The notes beneath the pieces were generated by a model, which saw only the letters and a program-made list of their open reading frames with translations, searched no databases and was not told where the DNA came from. 64,000 nucleotides of DNA, taken from contig NZ_BAJU01000005.1 of the NCBI RefSeq assembly GCF_000613865.1, forward strand, positions 62,001 through 126,000, in the 5' to 3' direction. The stretch's first letter is position 1; each line of letters begins with the position of its first letter. The translations under genes and the position numbers were made by a program. Positions 1 through 9,756 of this stretch are shown here, in pieces. This DNA is from Acetobacter okinawensis JCM 25146. Lineage in GTDB: Bacteria > Pseudomonadota > Alphaproteobacteria > Acetobacterales > Acetobacteraceae.

Positions 1-1127
1 AGCGCCAGATCGCCCGAGATCAGGGCTTTTTCCAGCTCATAGCGCACAAGAATATGGGCAGGATATGTAACCTCATCCGCATCAACACGGATAAAGCCGG
101 GTTCAACATGCGTTAAGTGGCGGTGCAGGCTGGTAGCGTCCCATCCTGCGGCATCATCCGCAACACCAAAGCCTGCACGGACCTGTGGAGCCAGCCAGCC
201 TGCAAAGGCGGCAGAGCGGCAGAACTGCATTTCCATCAGCAGGGACTGGCTTTCATGCAGGGTCATGCCGCCGGACTGGCCTACGGGCTGGCTGGCCCAT
301 TGGGCGGGCAGCCCCAGCTCGTACAGGGCGTGCCCGGTTTCGTGCAGCACACCCATCAGTGCGGGAATAAAGTCCGATTCCACGTAGCGGGTGGTCAGGC
401 GGACATCATGCGTGGCCCCGCCACAAAAGGGGTGAGCACTAACGTCCAGCCTGCCGCGTGTTGCATCAAACCCCATGCGCTGCATCAGGCGGCGGCCGAG
501 TGCCTCCTGTTGCGCAACGGGGAAGGGGCCGGTGGGGGATAAAACCGCAGGCAGGCTTTTCTGCCGCTCCAGCACGGCGCCAATCAGCTCGGGCAGGCTG
601 GCGGCCAGAGAGGTGAAGATGGGGTCTATATCCGTCTGCCGTGTGCCGGGGTCAAAGCTGTCCAGCAGGGCATCATACATGTTCAGGCCCATGGCCTCAC
701 CCGTGGCGCGGGCGCTCTCCCTTGTCAGGCGCAGCACTTCGGCCAGATGGGGCTCAAGGCTTTTGAAGTCACTTTCCTCCCGCGCGGTGCGCCATGCCAT
801 TTCACAGCGAGCGGTTGCCTGTGCGCTGGCTTCCACCAGATCCCCCGGCAGGGCGGTTGCCTGCGCATGCTGCCTGCGCATCTGCTCCAGATTGGCGGCG
901 CGCCAGACGTCATCCCCCGCGTCGGCTTCCCCCAGCAGGTCGGCCATAATGGGTGCGGTCAGGATTTCGTGGCGCAGGCCTTCGAGCATGGCCAGATTTT
1001 CCGCCCGTCTCTCGGCAGCGCCCGAGGGCATCATGACCTCCTTGTCCCACCCCAGAATGCCCAGAGCATCATTGAGGGAGGAAAGGCGCGCAAAGTGGCG
1101 TTCGAGGGAAAGATAGGCTTTATTCAT
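1..1127 (-). CDS. M32 family metallocarboxypeptidase (Taq carboxypeptidase type), 3' end cut by window edge
   Basis: About 375 codons are open on the minus strand from ATG at 1127 to the left edge; the family is usually near 500 residues, so the C-terminus lies outside the window. The zinc motif HETGHALYE is near residue 260, the family-specific HESQSLLME follows about 30 residues later, and a third conserved block, IRVDADEVTYPAH, is near residue 345. Together these identify an M32 carboxypeptidase, a cytosolic metal-dependent enzyme that removes C-terminal residues from peptides. Transcription is divergent from the TPR gene, and the roughly 95 bp between them must hold both promoters. No frameshift is seen in the visible part. 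Confidence 0.93.
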   Translation of the reverse strand, partial: MNKAYLSLERHFARLSSLNDALGILGWDKEVMMPSGAAERRAENLAMLEGLRHEILTAPIMADLLGEADAGDDVWRAANLEQMRRQHAQATALPGDLVEASAQATARCEMAWRTAREESDFKSLEPHLAEVLRLTRESARATGEAMGLNMYDALLDSFDPGTRQTDIDPIFTSLAASLPELIGAVLERQKSLPAVLSPTGPFPVAQQEALGRRLMQRMGFDATRGRLDVSAHPFCGGATHDVRLTTRYVESDFIPALMGVLHETGHALYELGLPAQWASQPVGQSGGMTLHESQSLLMEMQFCRSAAFAGWLAPQVRAGFGVADDAAGWDATSLHRHLTHVEPGFIRVDADEVTYPAHILVRYELEKALISGDLA

Positions 1128-1221
1128 GCAGCCCATGGTACAGCATCATGCAGGTGAGCGAAACCATGCGTCAGCACCTCTTGTGCGTGACCGGGGCGCA
1201 AGGCGTGGAGGTGGGGCCAGC

Positions 1222-3149
1222 ATGGGTGGTAAAAAAGCGCAGGCTTTGCCCCCGCAGTCGGTAGCAGACAGGCGCTGGCCTGTCTGGCACGGGGGGATGC
1301 GGAGCAGGCCGAATCCCTCCTGCGCGAGCATTTGCGCTCTTACCCGGCAGATGCGCAGGGCTGGCACGCCATGGCCTGTGTTGCGCGGGCGGGGGGTAAT
1401 GCCGCCGCCGCCATAGCCCTTGCAGGCAAGGCTGTGGAGCTTGCTGCTGAACCGTTTTTTTATATCACGCTTGGGCTGGCCCTGCTGGAGCAGGGGCACG
1501 TGGAACCGGCGCGTGCGGCAGTCAATGTGGCGGTTATGTCCACACCGGCGGACCCCCGTGCGCATGATGCCATGGCCCGGGTTATGGAGGCTGCCGGGCG
1601 TTTGCCCGATGCCGAGCGGGCGCTGCAAAAAGCGCTCTCCCTCCGCCCTCTGGAGCAGGAGCGGCACATGGCACTTGCCGCTTTTCTGGCCCGTTGCGGG
1701 CGGGGGGCGGAGGCTGTAGCCGTATCGGCCCGCGCCCTTGCACTGGAGGGGGAGGAGGTGCTCGCCCATAACCTGCACGCCATGGCGCTTGAGCGCGATG
1801 GGCGTATGGCGCAGGCCGAGCCCCATTTTGCCGCCGTTGCCCATGCCATGCCGGATAACCCGCAGGCGCTGGCCAACCACGGTGCGGCACTGTTTGCCCG
1901 GCACAGATACGAGGAGGCGGAGCAGACACTGCAACGCGCGGCAGCTTTAGCCCCCAATGTGGCGGAAACCCGCACCAATCTCGGGCTTGTCCATATGGCG
2001 CAGGGCAGGCTGCATATGGCCGTGCAGGAACTGGAGGCAGCCTACAGGCTACGCACGCATGATGCCCGTCTGGCGCTGAACTATGGCTCGGTGTTGATGG
2101 ACCTTGGCCGTAATCAGGCGGCACAGGATATGTTCGCCTACGCCATGGAGCATGCGACCACTGTGGAGGACCGGGCGCGGGCTGCGCTTGATCTGGGTGG
2201 GCTGTACCTTGCAACTGGCCGCTTTGCGCAGGGCTGGGCGTTGTGGGAGGCTCGTAGGGACCTGCTTGCGCCGCCCACAGGCACTGCCGCATTGCCGGAG
2301 TGGGACGGTAAGGCCACGGACAAAACCGTGCTGCTGTATGCCGAGCAGGGGCTGGGCGACACGCTACAGTTCCTGCGTTACGTGGAGCAGGCGGTCAGCA
2401 GGGCGCGGATATGCCTTATGCTCCCCCAAAGCATGCAGCGGTTTGCAGCCTGCCTGCTCCCCCGATGGAAAGGGCGTGTGCACCTAGTCTCCCCCGCGCA
2501 GGCAGGCGGGGCAAATGCCCGCTGTAGCCTCTTAAGCCTGCCCCACCGCCTTGGCGTGGCAGCACCATTTGCCTGGCAGCCTGAGCCTGCCTGTTTTGGC
2601 GGGGCTGGTGCTGTGCGCGAACGCAAGGGGCTGTATGTCGGGTTGTGTTGGTCGGGCAATCCTGCGTATCAGTTTGACCGGCGGCGCTCTCTTGACCCCT
2701 CTTTGCTGGCGCAACTGGCTGGTGTGGACGGGCTGTGTTTTCAGGCCCTGCAACCGAATGATGGTTTTGCCAGCTTTCCCTTGCCGCTCGCCCCCCTGCC
2801 CGAAGGGGACCTGCTGGCCACTGCACAGCTTGTGGCCGGTCTGGATGTGGTTGTGAGCGTGGATACCATGATTGTTCATCTGGCAGGCCTGCTTGGTAAA
2901 CCAACCTTGCTACTGGACCGCTTTGGTGGGGACTGGCGCTGGGGCGCGGGCTCTGTTGTGGTGCCAGATTCCCCCGGGCAGGCTGCCACGCAAGGCGGTG
3001 CGTTTGCGCGCAGTCTGTGGTACCCTTCGGTGCGGATCACCCGCCAGCCTGCTTTTTCGGAGGGGGTGGCCAGTTGGCATCAGCCACTCGCTGTTGCGGC
3101 AGAGTGGCTGGCGCAGATGGCGCAGGGTGGTTGCCCCGACCAGATCTAG
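1222..3149 (+). CDS. TPR-repeat protein with a C-terminal GT9-like glycosyltransferase domain (one frameshift near the start)
   Basis: The N-terminal half is a run of tetratricopeptide repeats (alternating A/L/G-rich helices, roughly residues 10-310). The C-terminal half has the blocks often fused to such repeats and resembling family 9 glycosyltransferases: YAEQGLGDTLQFLRY, VGLCWSGNP, VVSVDTMIVHLAG and SLWYPSVRITRQ. The long reading frame has no good start and continues open upstream of its TTG at 1332. ATG 1222, with GGAGG about 11 bases upstream, is in another frame; one base missing from the C5 run at 1249-1253 joins them, giving about 642 residues. Substrate unknown. It ends 15 bp before mutS, so the two may be cotranscribed. 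Confidence 0.8.
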
Positions 3150-3164
3150 CTTTATGATGCAGGC

Positions 3165-5834
3165 ATGACACGTATCTCTCCCGATGGCGCTACGCCAGCT
3201 ATGGCGCAATGGTTCGCCCTCAAGGCAGAAAACCCCGAAGCTCTTCTGTTTTTCAGGATGGGTGATTTTTACGAGCTGTTTTTTGATGACGCCATGGCCG
3301 CCGCTGCCGCGCTGGACATTGCTCTGACCGCCAGAGGCAACCATGGGGGTGAACCCATAGCCATGTGCGGTGTGCCAGTTGGTGCGGCTCCGGCTTATCT
3401 GTCCCGCCTGATTCGTCGTGGCTTTCGGGTGGCTGTGGCTGAGCAGACAGAGGTGCCACACAAGGGGCGCCCGGCCAGCAAGGGGCCGCTTGCCCGTGCG
3501 ATTGTGCGGGTTGTCACCCCCGGAACCCTGACCGAGGATGAACTGCTGGAGCCCGGGCGCTCCAACCTGTTGCTCGCTCTGGTCCGCCCCGAAGAGGCTG
3601 CCAGAGGCAAACGCAGTAAAGAGAGCGCGCCACAGGATGCAGACCAGCTTGGGGCTGCGTGGATTGATGTGTCCACCGGCCTGTTTGAGACCGCAAATCT
3701 GCCTGTAGCAGCACTGCCAGCCCTGCTGGGTCGCTTGGACCCGGCGGAAATTCTGGCCACTGCGGGGGTGGATCTGGGGGATTATGACGCCCGACGCGCC
3801 CCCGAGGCCACATTGCCTGCCGCAGCTAGTGCACGCCAGCGTCTGGCGGCAGCTTTTGACGTGGCGAGTATTGAGGCGTTCGGGACTTTCTCGGATGAGG
3901 AAAGCATGGCCGCGGCCATGGCGGTGGACTATGTCCGCCGCTCGCAGGCAGGCAGATTGCCACGCCTGACGCACCCCATTCCGCAAAGCCAGAGTGGCGT
4001 GCTGGGCATTGACCCTGCGACCCGCGCCAGTCTGGATATTCTGCGCGCGCGCGATGGGGGCGGGGAGCACACGCTGTTTGCCGCCATGAACCGCACGGTC
4101 AGTGCGGCAGGTGCGCGTATGCTGGCCGAGTGGCTGGCCTCCCCCCTTACGCAGGTGGAGGCTATTGCCGCGCGCCAGAGTGGTTGGTGGTGGCTCAAGG
4201 AACATGCCGCCCGCAGCACGGCCCTGCGTGATGCGCTCAAACGTGCGCCCGATATTGCCCGTGCATTGGGCCGCCTTTCTCTCGGGCGTGGGTTGCCACG
4301 CGATATGTCAGGGGTCAGGGACGGGCTGAGCGCTGCGCGTGAGGCGGCCCGTATTCTGCTGGGGCAGGGCGATGCCGCACAGTCTGCCGGGCTGCCGGTT
4401 ATTCTGGCCGATGCCTTTGCATGGCTTGGGGCTGCACAGCCGTTGGAGGCCGAACTGCGCGTGGCGCTGGCGGAAGAACTGCCCGCCCGGCTGGATGATG
4501 GTGGGGTTATTGCCACAGGCTATGACAGCGCGCTGGATGAGCACCGGACTTTGCGTGATAACTCGCGCCGTCTGATTGCCGCCTTGCAGGCTGAGTACGC
4601 AACCCGCTTTGGTGTCTCCAACCTCAAAATCCGCCATCACGCACAGCTTGGTTATGTGATGGAAGTACCCGTGGGGGCGAGTGCGCGGCTCAAGGATAAT
4701 GCAGACCTTATTCTGCGTCAGGGTACGGCCAGCACTGCACGCTTTGCGACGGAAGAACTGGCCAGCCTGAACGTGCGCATTACCGAGGCGGCGGAAAAAG
4801 CTGCCCAGCGTGAAAAAGCAGTGTTTGCGGAACTTACAGCCAAAGTGCTGGCCGAGCGTGACCTGCCCCGGCTCGCGCAGGCCCTTGCGGTGCTCGATGT
4901 GTTGCAGTCCTGCGCGGCGCTGGCGGCAGGGGGCACATGGTGCCGGCCAGAAGTCAGCGAGGACACGGCGTTTGACCTGCAAGGCTGCCGCCATCCTGTG
5001 GTGGAGGCAGCTCTGCCGCCGGGTACGCGCTTTACGCCCAATGGCTGCGTACTGGCCCCCGAGCGGCGCGTTATGTTGCTGACCGGCCCCAACATGGCCG
5101 GTAAGTCAACATTCCTGCGCCAGACCGCACTGGCCGTTATTCTGGCGCAAGGGGGCTTTCCCGTTGCGGCAGACAGTGCGCGTATTGGTGTTGTGGACCA
5201 GTTGTTCTCCCGCGTGGGGGCATCGGACGACCTAGCGCGCGGGCGCTCCACCTTTATGGTGGAAATGACCGAAACAGCCGCCATTCTCAATCAGGCCGGC
5301 CCACGCTCGCTTGTGGTGGTGGACGAGATCGGGCGGGGTACGGCAACGCTGGACGGGCTGGCCATTGCATGGTCCGTGCTGGAGGCCCTGCATTCAACGG
5401 TGCGCTGTCGTGCAATTTTTGCAACCCACTTCCACGAACTGTCACGCCTTGTGGATACGCTGCCACGTCTGTGCCTGCATACAATGGCTGTGCGGGAGTG
5501 GCGTGGGCAGATCGTTTTTTTACACGAAGTGCTTGCAGGATCAGCAAAAAAAAGCTGGGGTGTGCATGTAGCACGTCTGGCTGGTGTGCCGGTCAATGTG
5601 GTGGAGCGGGCAGGGCGGCTGCTGCGTGAACTCGAACGTGCTGAAAATACCATACCCGAACCCTTACCGCTTTTTGACACACAGAAGACATTACCCCCAC
5701 CATGCGAAAATACGTTAAGTAAACGATTGATGGAGATTGATCCGGACAGTCTGACCCCGCGAGCCGCACTGGATATGCTGTATGACCTGCGCAGGCAGGC
5801 CGTGCAGGATGCCGCAGCGCCCACTGACGACTGA
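3165..5834 (+). CDS. mutS: DNA mismatch repair protein MutS
   Basis: 889 residues, normal for MutS. The N-terminal mismatch-recognition domain carries FFRMGDFYELF, containing the Phe-X-Glu wedge motif, near residue 30. The C-terminal ATPase has Walker A TGPNMAGKSTF near residue 640, the block GRSTFMVEMTE, Walker B VVVDEIGRGT and ATHFHEL. MutS binds mismatches and small loops as a dimer and recruits MutL. The ATG at 3165 follows the TPR gene by 15 bp. The reading frame is intact throughout, unlike many neighbours. glnD follows within about 46 bp. Confidence 0.97.
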   Translation: MTRISPDGATPAMAQWFALKAENPEALLFFRMGDFYELFFDDAMAAAAALDIALTARGNHGGEPIAMCGVPVGAAPAYLSRLIRRGFRVAVAEQTEVPHKGRPASKGPLARAIVRVVTPGTLTEDELLEPGRSNLLLALVRPEEAARGKRSKESAPQDADQLGAAWIDVSTGLFETANLPVAALPALLGRLDPAEILATAGVDLGDYDARRAPEATLPAAASARQRLAAAFDVASIEAFGTFSDEESMAAAMAVDYVRRSQAGRLPRLTHPIPQSQSGVLGIDPATRASLDILRARDGGGEHTLFAAMNRTVSAAGARMLAEWLASPLTQVEAIAARQSGWWWLKEHAARSTALRDALKRAPDIARALGRLSLGRGLPRDMSGVRDGLSAAREAARILLGQGDAAQSAGLPVILADAFAWLGAAQPLEAELRVALAEELPARLDDGGVIATGYDSALDEHRTLRDNSRRLIAALQAEYATRFGVSNLKIRHHAQLGYVMEVPVGASARLKDNADLILRQGTASTARFATEELASLNVRITEAAEKAAQREKAVFAELTAKVLAERDLPRLAQALAVLDVLQSCAALAAGGTWCRPEVSEDTAFDLQGCRHPVVEAALPPGTRFTPNGCVLAPERRVMLLTGPNMAGKSTFLRQTALAVILAQGGFPVAADSARIGVVDQLFSRVGASDDLARGRSTFMVEMTETAAILNQAGPRSLVVVDEIGRGTATLDGLAIAWSVLEALHSTVRCRAIFATHFHELSRLVDTLPRLCLHTMAVREWRGQIVFLHEVLAGSAKKSWGVHVARLAGVPVNVVERAGRLLRELERAENTIPEPLPLFDTQKTLPPPCENTLSKRLMEIDPDSLTPRAALDMLYDLRRQAVQDAAAPTDD

Positions 5835-5880
5835 ATCCCCTTTTCCCCCGACCGTTTTCAGGAGCAGAACCCGTACCCCT

Positions 5881-8825
5881 ATGCCCACCTCTTCCGCACA
5901 GGCTGCCGCCGGGCAGCAGACCGACATGTCCGTTCTGGCGACCCTGACGCCAGAATCCCTTGCCGCGTGCCTGACGCGGGAGTTGAGGGATGCCACACCC
6001 GATGACGCGGCCATTCCCCCGCGGGATGAGGCCGTGGCCATTTTCCGGCGGCATCTGGGCCGGTATCAGGCTGATATTCGCAAGCGGTTTGAAAGTTACG
6101 AGCTTAAAGGGGCCGCCGCCGCTAAGACGCTGGCCTCTTTTGCCGATGTTATGCTGCGCGCCATTGTGGATCTGGCCGTGCGGGCAACGACGCCAAGCGA
6201 GCCGCTGGCCATGGGGGCCCGTGCCGGTTTTGCCGTAGCGGCAACAGGGGGCTACGGGCGGGGGCTTCTGGCACCATTTAGCGATATTGACCTGCTGTTC
6301 CTTATTGCGCAGGGGGCCGGCGAGCGCGCGCACCCTGTGGTTGAATATGTTCTGTATTTTCTGTGGGATCTGGGGGTCAAGGTCGGCCACGCCACCCGTA
6401 CGATTGATGAATGTATTGCCGAGGCAGCCAAGGACACAACAGTCCGCACGGCCCTGCTCGATGCCCGTCTGCTGGATGGGGATACGGCACTGTTCGCCAT
6501 GTTTGAGGCCCGCTACATCCTCTCCTGTGTGGAGGCGGGGGCTGCGGGCTTTATTCATGACAAGCGGCGCGAGCGGCTGGAGCGGCACCGCCGTTTTGGG
6601 GATAGCCCGTATCTGGTCGAGCCCAACATCAAGGAAGGCCGCGGCGGCCTGCGGGACCTGCAAACCCTTTACTGGATGTGCCGCAACACCTTTGGCACCC
6701 GCCATGTAAGCGACCTGCTGGCCCCCGAGTTTATATGGATGGGCCTGCTGACAGAGCAGGAAGCAGCGCGCGCACGTCGCTCGTGGGACTTTTTGTGGAC
6801 TGTACGCCTGCATCTGCACTACGTGGCCGGGCGGGCGGAGGAGCGGCTGACGTTTGACATGCAGCCCGTTATTGGCGCGCGCATGGGCTACACCCGCCAT
6901 GGCCGCCAGAACGGGGTGGAGCGCTTTATGCGCCACTACTTCCTGACCGCGCGGGAAGTCATGCGTCTGACCCATGTGCTCGAACCTGCTGTGCTGCGGC
7001 AGGCACAGGGTCCGGTCGCCAACGCCGCCAAGCCGGATGAGGCCATGCGGGAGGCAGGCTTTACCCTGCTGGATGGGCAGATATTGCCCGACCGGGGTGT
7101 CTCCTTCGATCAGGACCCCATTAAAATGATGCAGATTCTGGACTGGGCGCGCCTGCGCCGCCGTCCACTGCACCCACTCGCGCGGCACCAGCTTATCCGC
7201 TGGGAGCGCAGGGCCACCACCCTGCGTGACAACCCTGAGGCCGCCCGCATCTTCCTTGATCTGCTGTGTGGAGATACCACCGAGGAGGAGCGCCCTCGCA
7301 GGCGTGGTGCAGCGCTGCCGCCCCCCAGCGCGGAAGAGAACAGCCCCGTTTATTCGGCAGCCTATGGCAGCCATCCGCCATCGGGCCATTCCTACTGGCT
7401 GCATATCCTTAACGAGACAGGGATTTTCGGTCGTCTTATACCCGACTGGGCGCGCATTGTCGGCAGATGCAGTTTGATACGTACCACGTGTTCACCGTGG
7501 ATGAGCACACGGTAGAGGCCATTCGCATTCTGGACGAAGTGGCTGCGGGACGCATGGCGGATGAAATTCCCATTGCCTATGAGCTGATCCGTGGCCTGCA
7601 CTCGCGCCGTGCGCTCTACATGGCCGTGCTTTTGCATGACGTGGCCAAGGGTCGTGGGGGGGACCATTCGGAAATCGGGTCGGAAATCGCTGCCGAGCTG
7701 TGCCCACGCCTTGGCATGTCGGGAGAAGAGACGGAGACAGTCTCCTGGCTGGTGCTGCACCATCTTCTGCTCAGCCACACGGCTTTCCAGCGTGATATTG
7801 ACGACCCCAAAACCATTCTGGATGTGGCGGATATTGTCCAGTCGCCCGAGCGGCTGCGCCTTTTGCTGCTGCTGACTATTGTGGACATGCGCGCCGTCAG
7901 TTCGCGCGTGTGGAACGCATGGAAAGCGACGCTCCTGCGTGAGCTGTACATGCGGGTAGCAGAAGTGCTGGCTGGCGGCCTGTCCACCACGGAGCGCGAC
8001 GTGCGTGTGCGCCATGCCAAGGATGTAACGGCAGAAATTCTGGGCGAGGAAGGTGTTCCCCAGCGCGATATCGAGCACTTCCTCGGGTTGGGTTACGCAG
8101 GGTACTGGCTGTCGTTTGATTATGAGACGCATAGCCGCCACGCACGCCTGATCCGCGAGGCAGATTCCCGTGGCTCTCCTCTTACGGTTGAGGTGCTGCC
8201 CCTGCCAGCGCGTGGCGTTACGGAAGTGACCGTCTATACGGTGGACGTGCCGGGCCTGTTTTCCAAAATTGCAGGCGCACTGGCGCTGGCCGGGGCCTCC
8301 ATTGTGGATGCGCGCATCCATACCATGACTCACGGCATGGCGCTGGATACGTTCTGGATTCAGGATACATCGGGTCAGGCGTACGAGGAGACACACCGCC
8401 TTGCGCGCCTGACATCACTCATTGAGCAGGGTCTGAGTGGGCAGCTTGATATTGGGGCTGAAATAGCCCGTGCGGGCTTTGGCCACATGCCGCTGCGCAT
8501 GCGCGCCATCCACGTACCACCCCGTGTGGTGGTGGATAATGGCGTGTCCAACACCTACACGGTGATTGAAATCAATGGTCGTGACCGCCCCGGCCTGCTG
8601 CATGACGTAACCGCCGCCATGAGCCGGGAGAACCTCCAGATCGCCTCCGCCCATATTACAACCTATGGCGTGCGGGCGGTGGACGTATTTTACGTCAAAG
8701 ACCTGTTCGGCCTCAAAATTACCGACAAAAAGCGGCTGGAGGAAATTCGCGAGCGGCTGCTGGCCGGGCTGAAAGAGGCGGAAGCCGAGGCATCCGCCTG
8801 TGCCAATGCCCGTTACTCAGCCTGA
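5881..8825 (+). CDS. glnD: Bifunctional uridylyltransferase/uridylyl-removing enzyme GlnD (one frameshift)
   Basis: GlnD senses glutamine and uridylylates or deuridylylates PII proteins to control nitrogen metabolism. Visible blocks: nucleotidyltransferase GGYGRGLLAPFSDIDLLF near residue 122, HD-domain LLHDVAKGRGGDHSEIG near 585, and two ACT domains near 780 and 890 (VTVYTVDVPGLFSKIAGA; VIEINGRDRPGLLHDVT). The frame breaks at about 7464: the downstream frame needs GGC CAG ATG CAG where the sequence has one C fewer. Restoring it gives 981 residues, a little longer than usual because of an N-terminal tail. ATG 5881 is chosen because AGGAGC lies upstream; the frame is also open back into mutS. 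It overlaps the convergent Nudix gene by 13 bp at the 3' ends. Confidence 0.93.
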
Positions 8826-9691
8826 AGAATAACACTCTGCCCCGGGCTGACGGGGGATAACCCCCTATCCAGCCCGGTGCGCAGCGCCATGCCCTGCGTG
8901 CTGCGCGGGTCAATCAGCCCGGTGCGCAGGAAGAGGTCGATCAGCACAAGGTTGACGTTGAACTTGAATGCATCGGTGTCGCGCACAATGCGGTACGCTT
9001 CGCTCAGCGGGAGGAGCGCGAAGGATTCCACCTCGCCATCAGCCGCACTGGGTTCAAAGCTTTCGGGCAGGTACAGGTCATAGCAGTATAAAATATCGCG
9101 GCGCAGCCCCTCGGGGCGGTCCAGCGCATACACAAGCCGCCCGGCCTGCACAGCCTGTTCCGCCAGTGCTGCGGGAATGCTGGCTTCCTCGGCGGCTTCC
9201 TTGACCAGTGCTTCACGCGGGGTGTGGCCTGCGGGCATGCCCCCTGCCACCAGATGGTCCAGTTTGGAGGGGTCCAGCCTTTTGTTGGCGGCCCGTCGGC
9301 CTGTCCACAGGTAAAGCCCGTCTGCCTTGCGGACCAGACCATTCATGTGCACCCCGGTTGCCACAAACCCGAACAGGGGGAGTGCGCCGCGGTCAATGCG
9401 GCCCACAATCGGCTGGTCCATGTCCGTGCAGACGTCAAACAGTTCGTGGTGGGATTTGTAAAAACCTTCCTCCGCCAGAGTTTCCCCCAGTGCTTCCAGC
9501 TTTGCGGGGTGGGGCACGTTAAACCCCTTGTCGCGCGTGCCAAAGCCTGCGGCTTCCATGCGGGTGAACAACTCGGGGGCCAGCCAGCCCGAAGGGACGC
9601 CGCCAAGGCTCAGGGGGCTGCGTTTTCCCTCGGGGCTGGCGGTGTTGCAGTCTGTCAGGTGCCTCAGGAACGGGCTTGCATCGGAGGGCAT
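8813..9691 (-). CDS. Nudix hydrolase of the DUF4743/thiamine-pyrophosphokinase-like group
   Basis: 292 residues from ATG 9691; the frame stays open to 9967 but the upstream part is low-complexity and overlaps the divergent ABC gene. The Nudix box is recognisable but altered: GGMPAGHTPREALVKEAAEE has His where the first conserved Glu is usual and KEAAEE in place of REUxEE. The long N-terminal domain before the box (GFGTRDKGFNVPHPAKLEAL, then VGRIDRGALPLFGF) resembles the DUF4743 half of eukaryotic and bacterial proteins whose yeast and plant members hydrolyse damaged thiamine diphosphate. Family assignment is fairly firm; the substrate is inference. Confidence 0.8.
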   Translation of the reverse strand: MPSDASPFLRHLTDCNTASPEGKRSPLSLGGVPSGWLAPELFTRMEAAGFGTRDKGFNVPHPAKLEALGETLAEEGFYKSHHELFDVCTDMDQPIVGRIDRGALPLFGFVATGVHMNGLVRKADGLYLWTGRRAANKRLDPSKLDHLVAGGMPAGHTPREALVKEAAEEASIPAALAEQAVQAGRLVYALDRPEGLRRDILYCYDLYLPESFEPSAADGEVESFALLPLSEAYRIVRDTDAFKFNVNLVLIDLFLRTGLIDPRSTQGMALRTGLDRGLSPVSPGQSVILQAE

Positions 9692-9756
9692 GGGGGCAAA
9701 GGTCCAGTTCTTTTTGTGCCAAAACACGACTGCTGTTATCGGGGCATAAAACGGGC

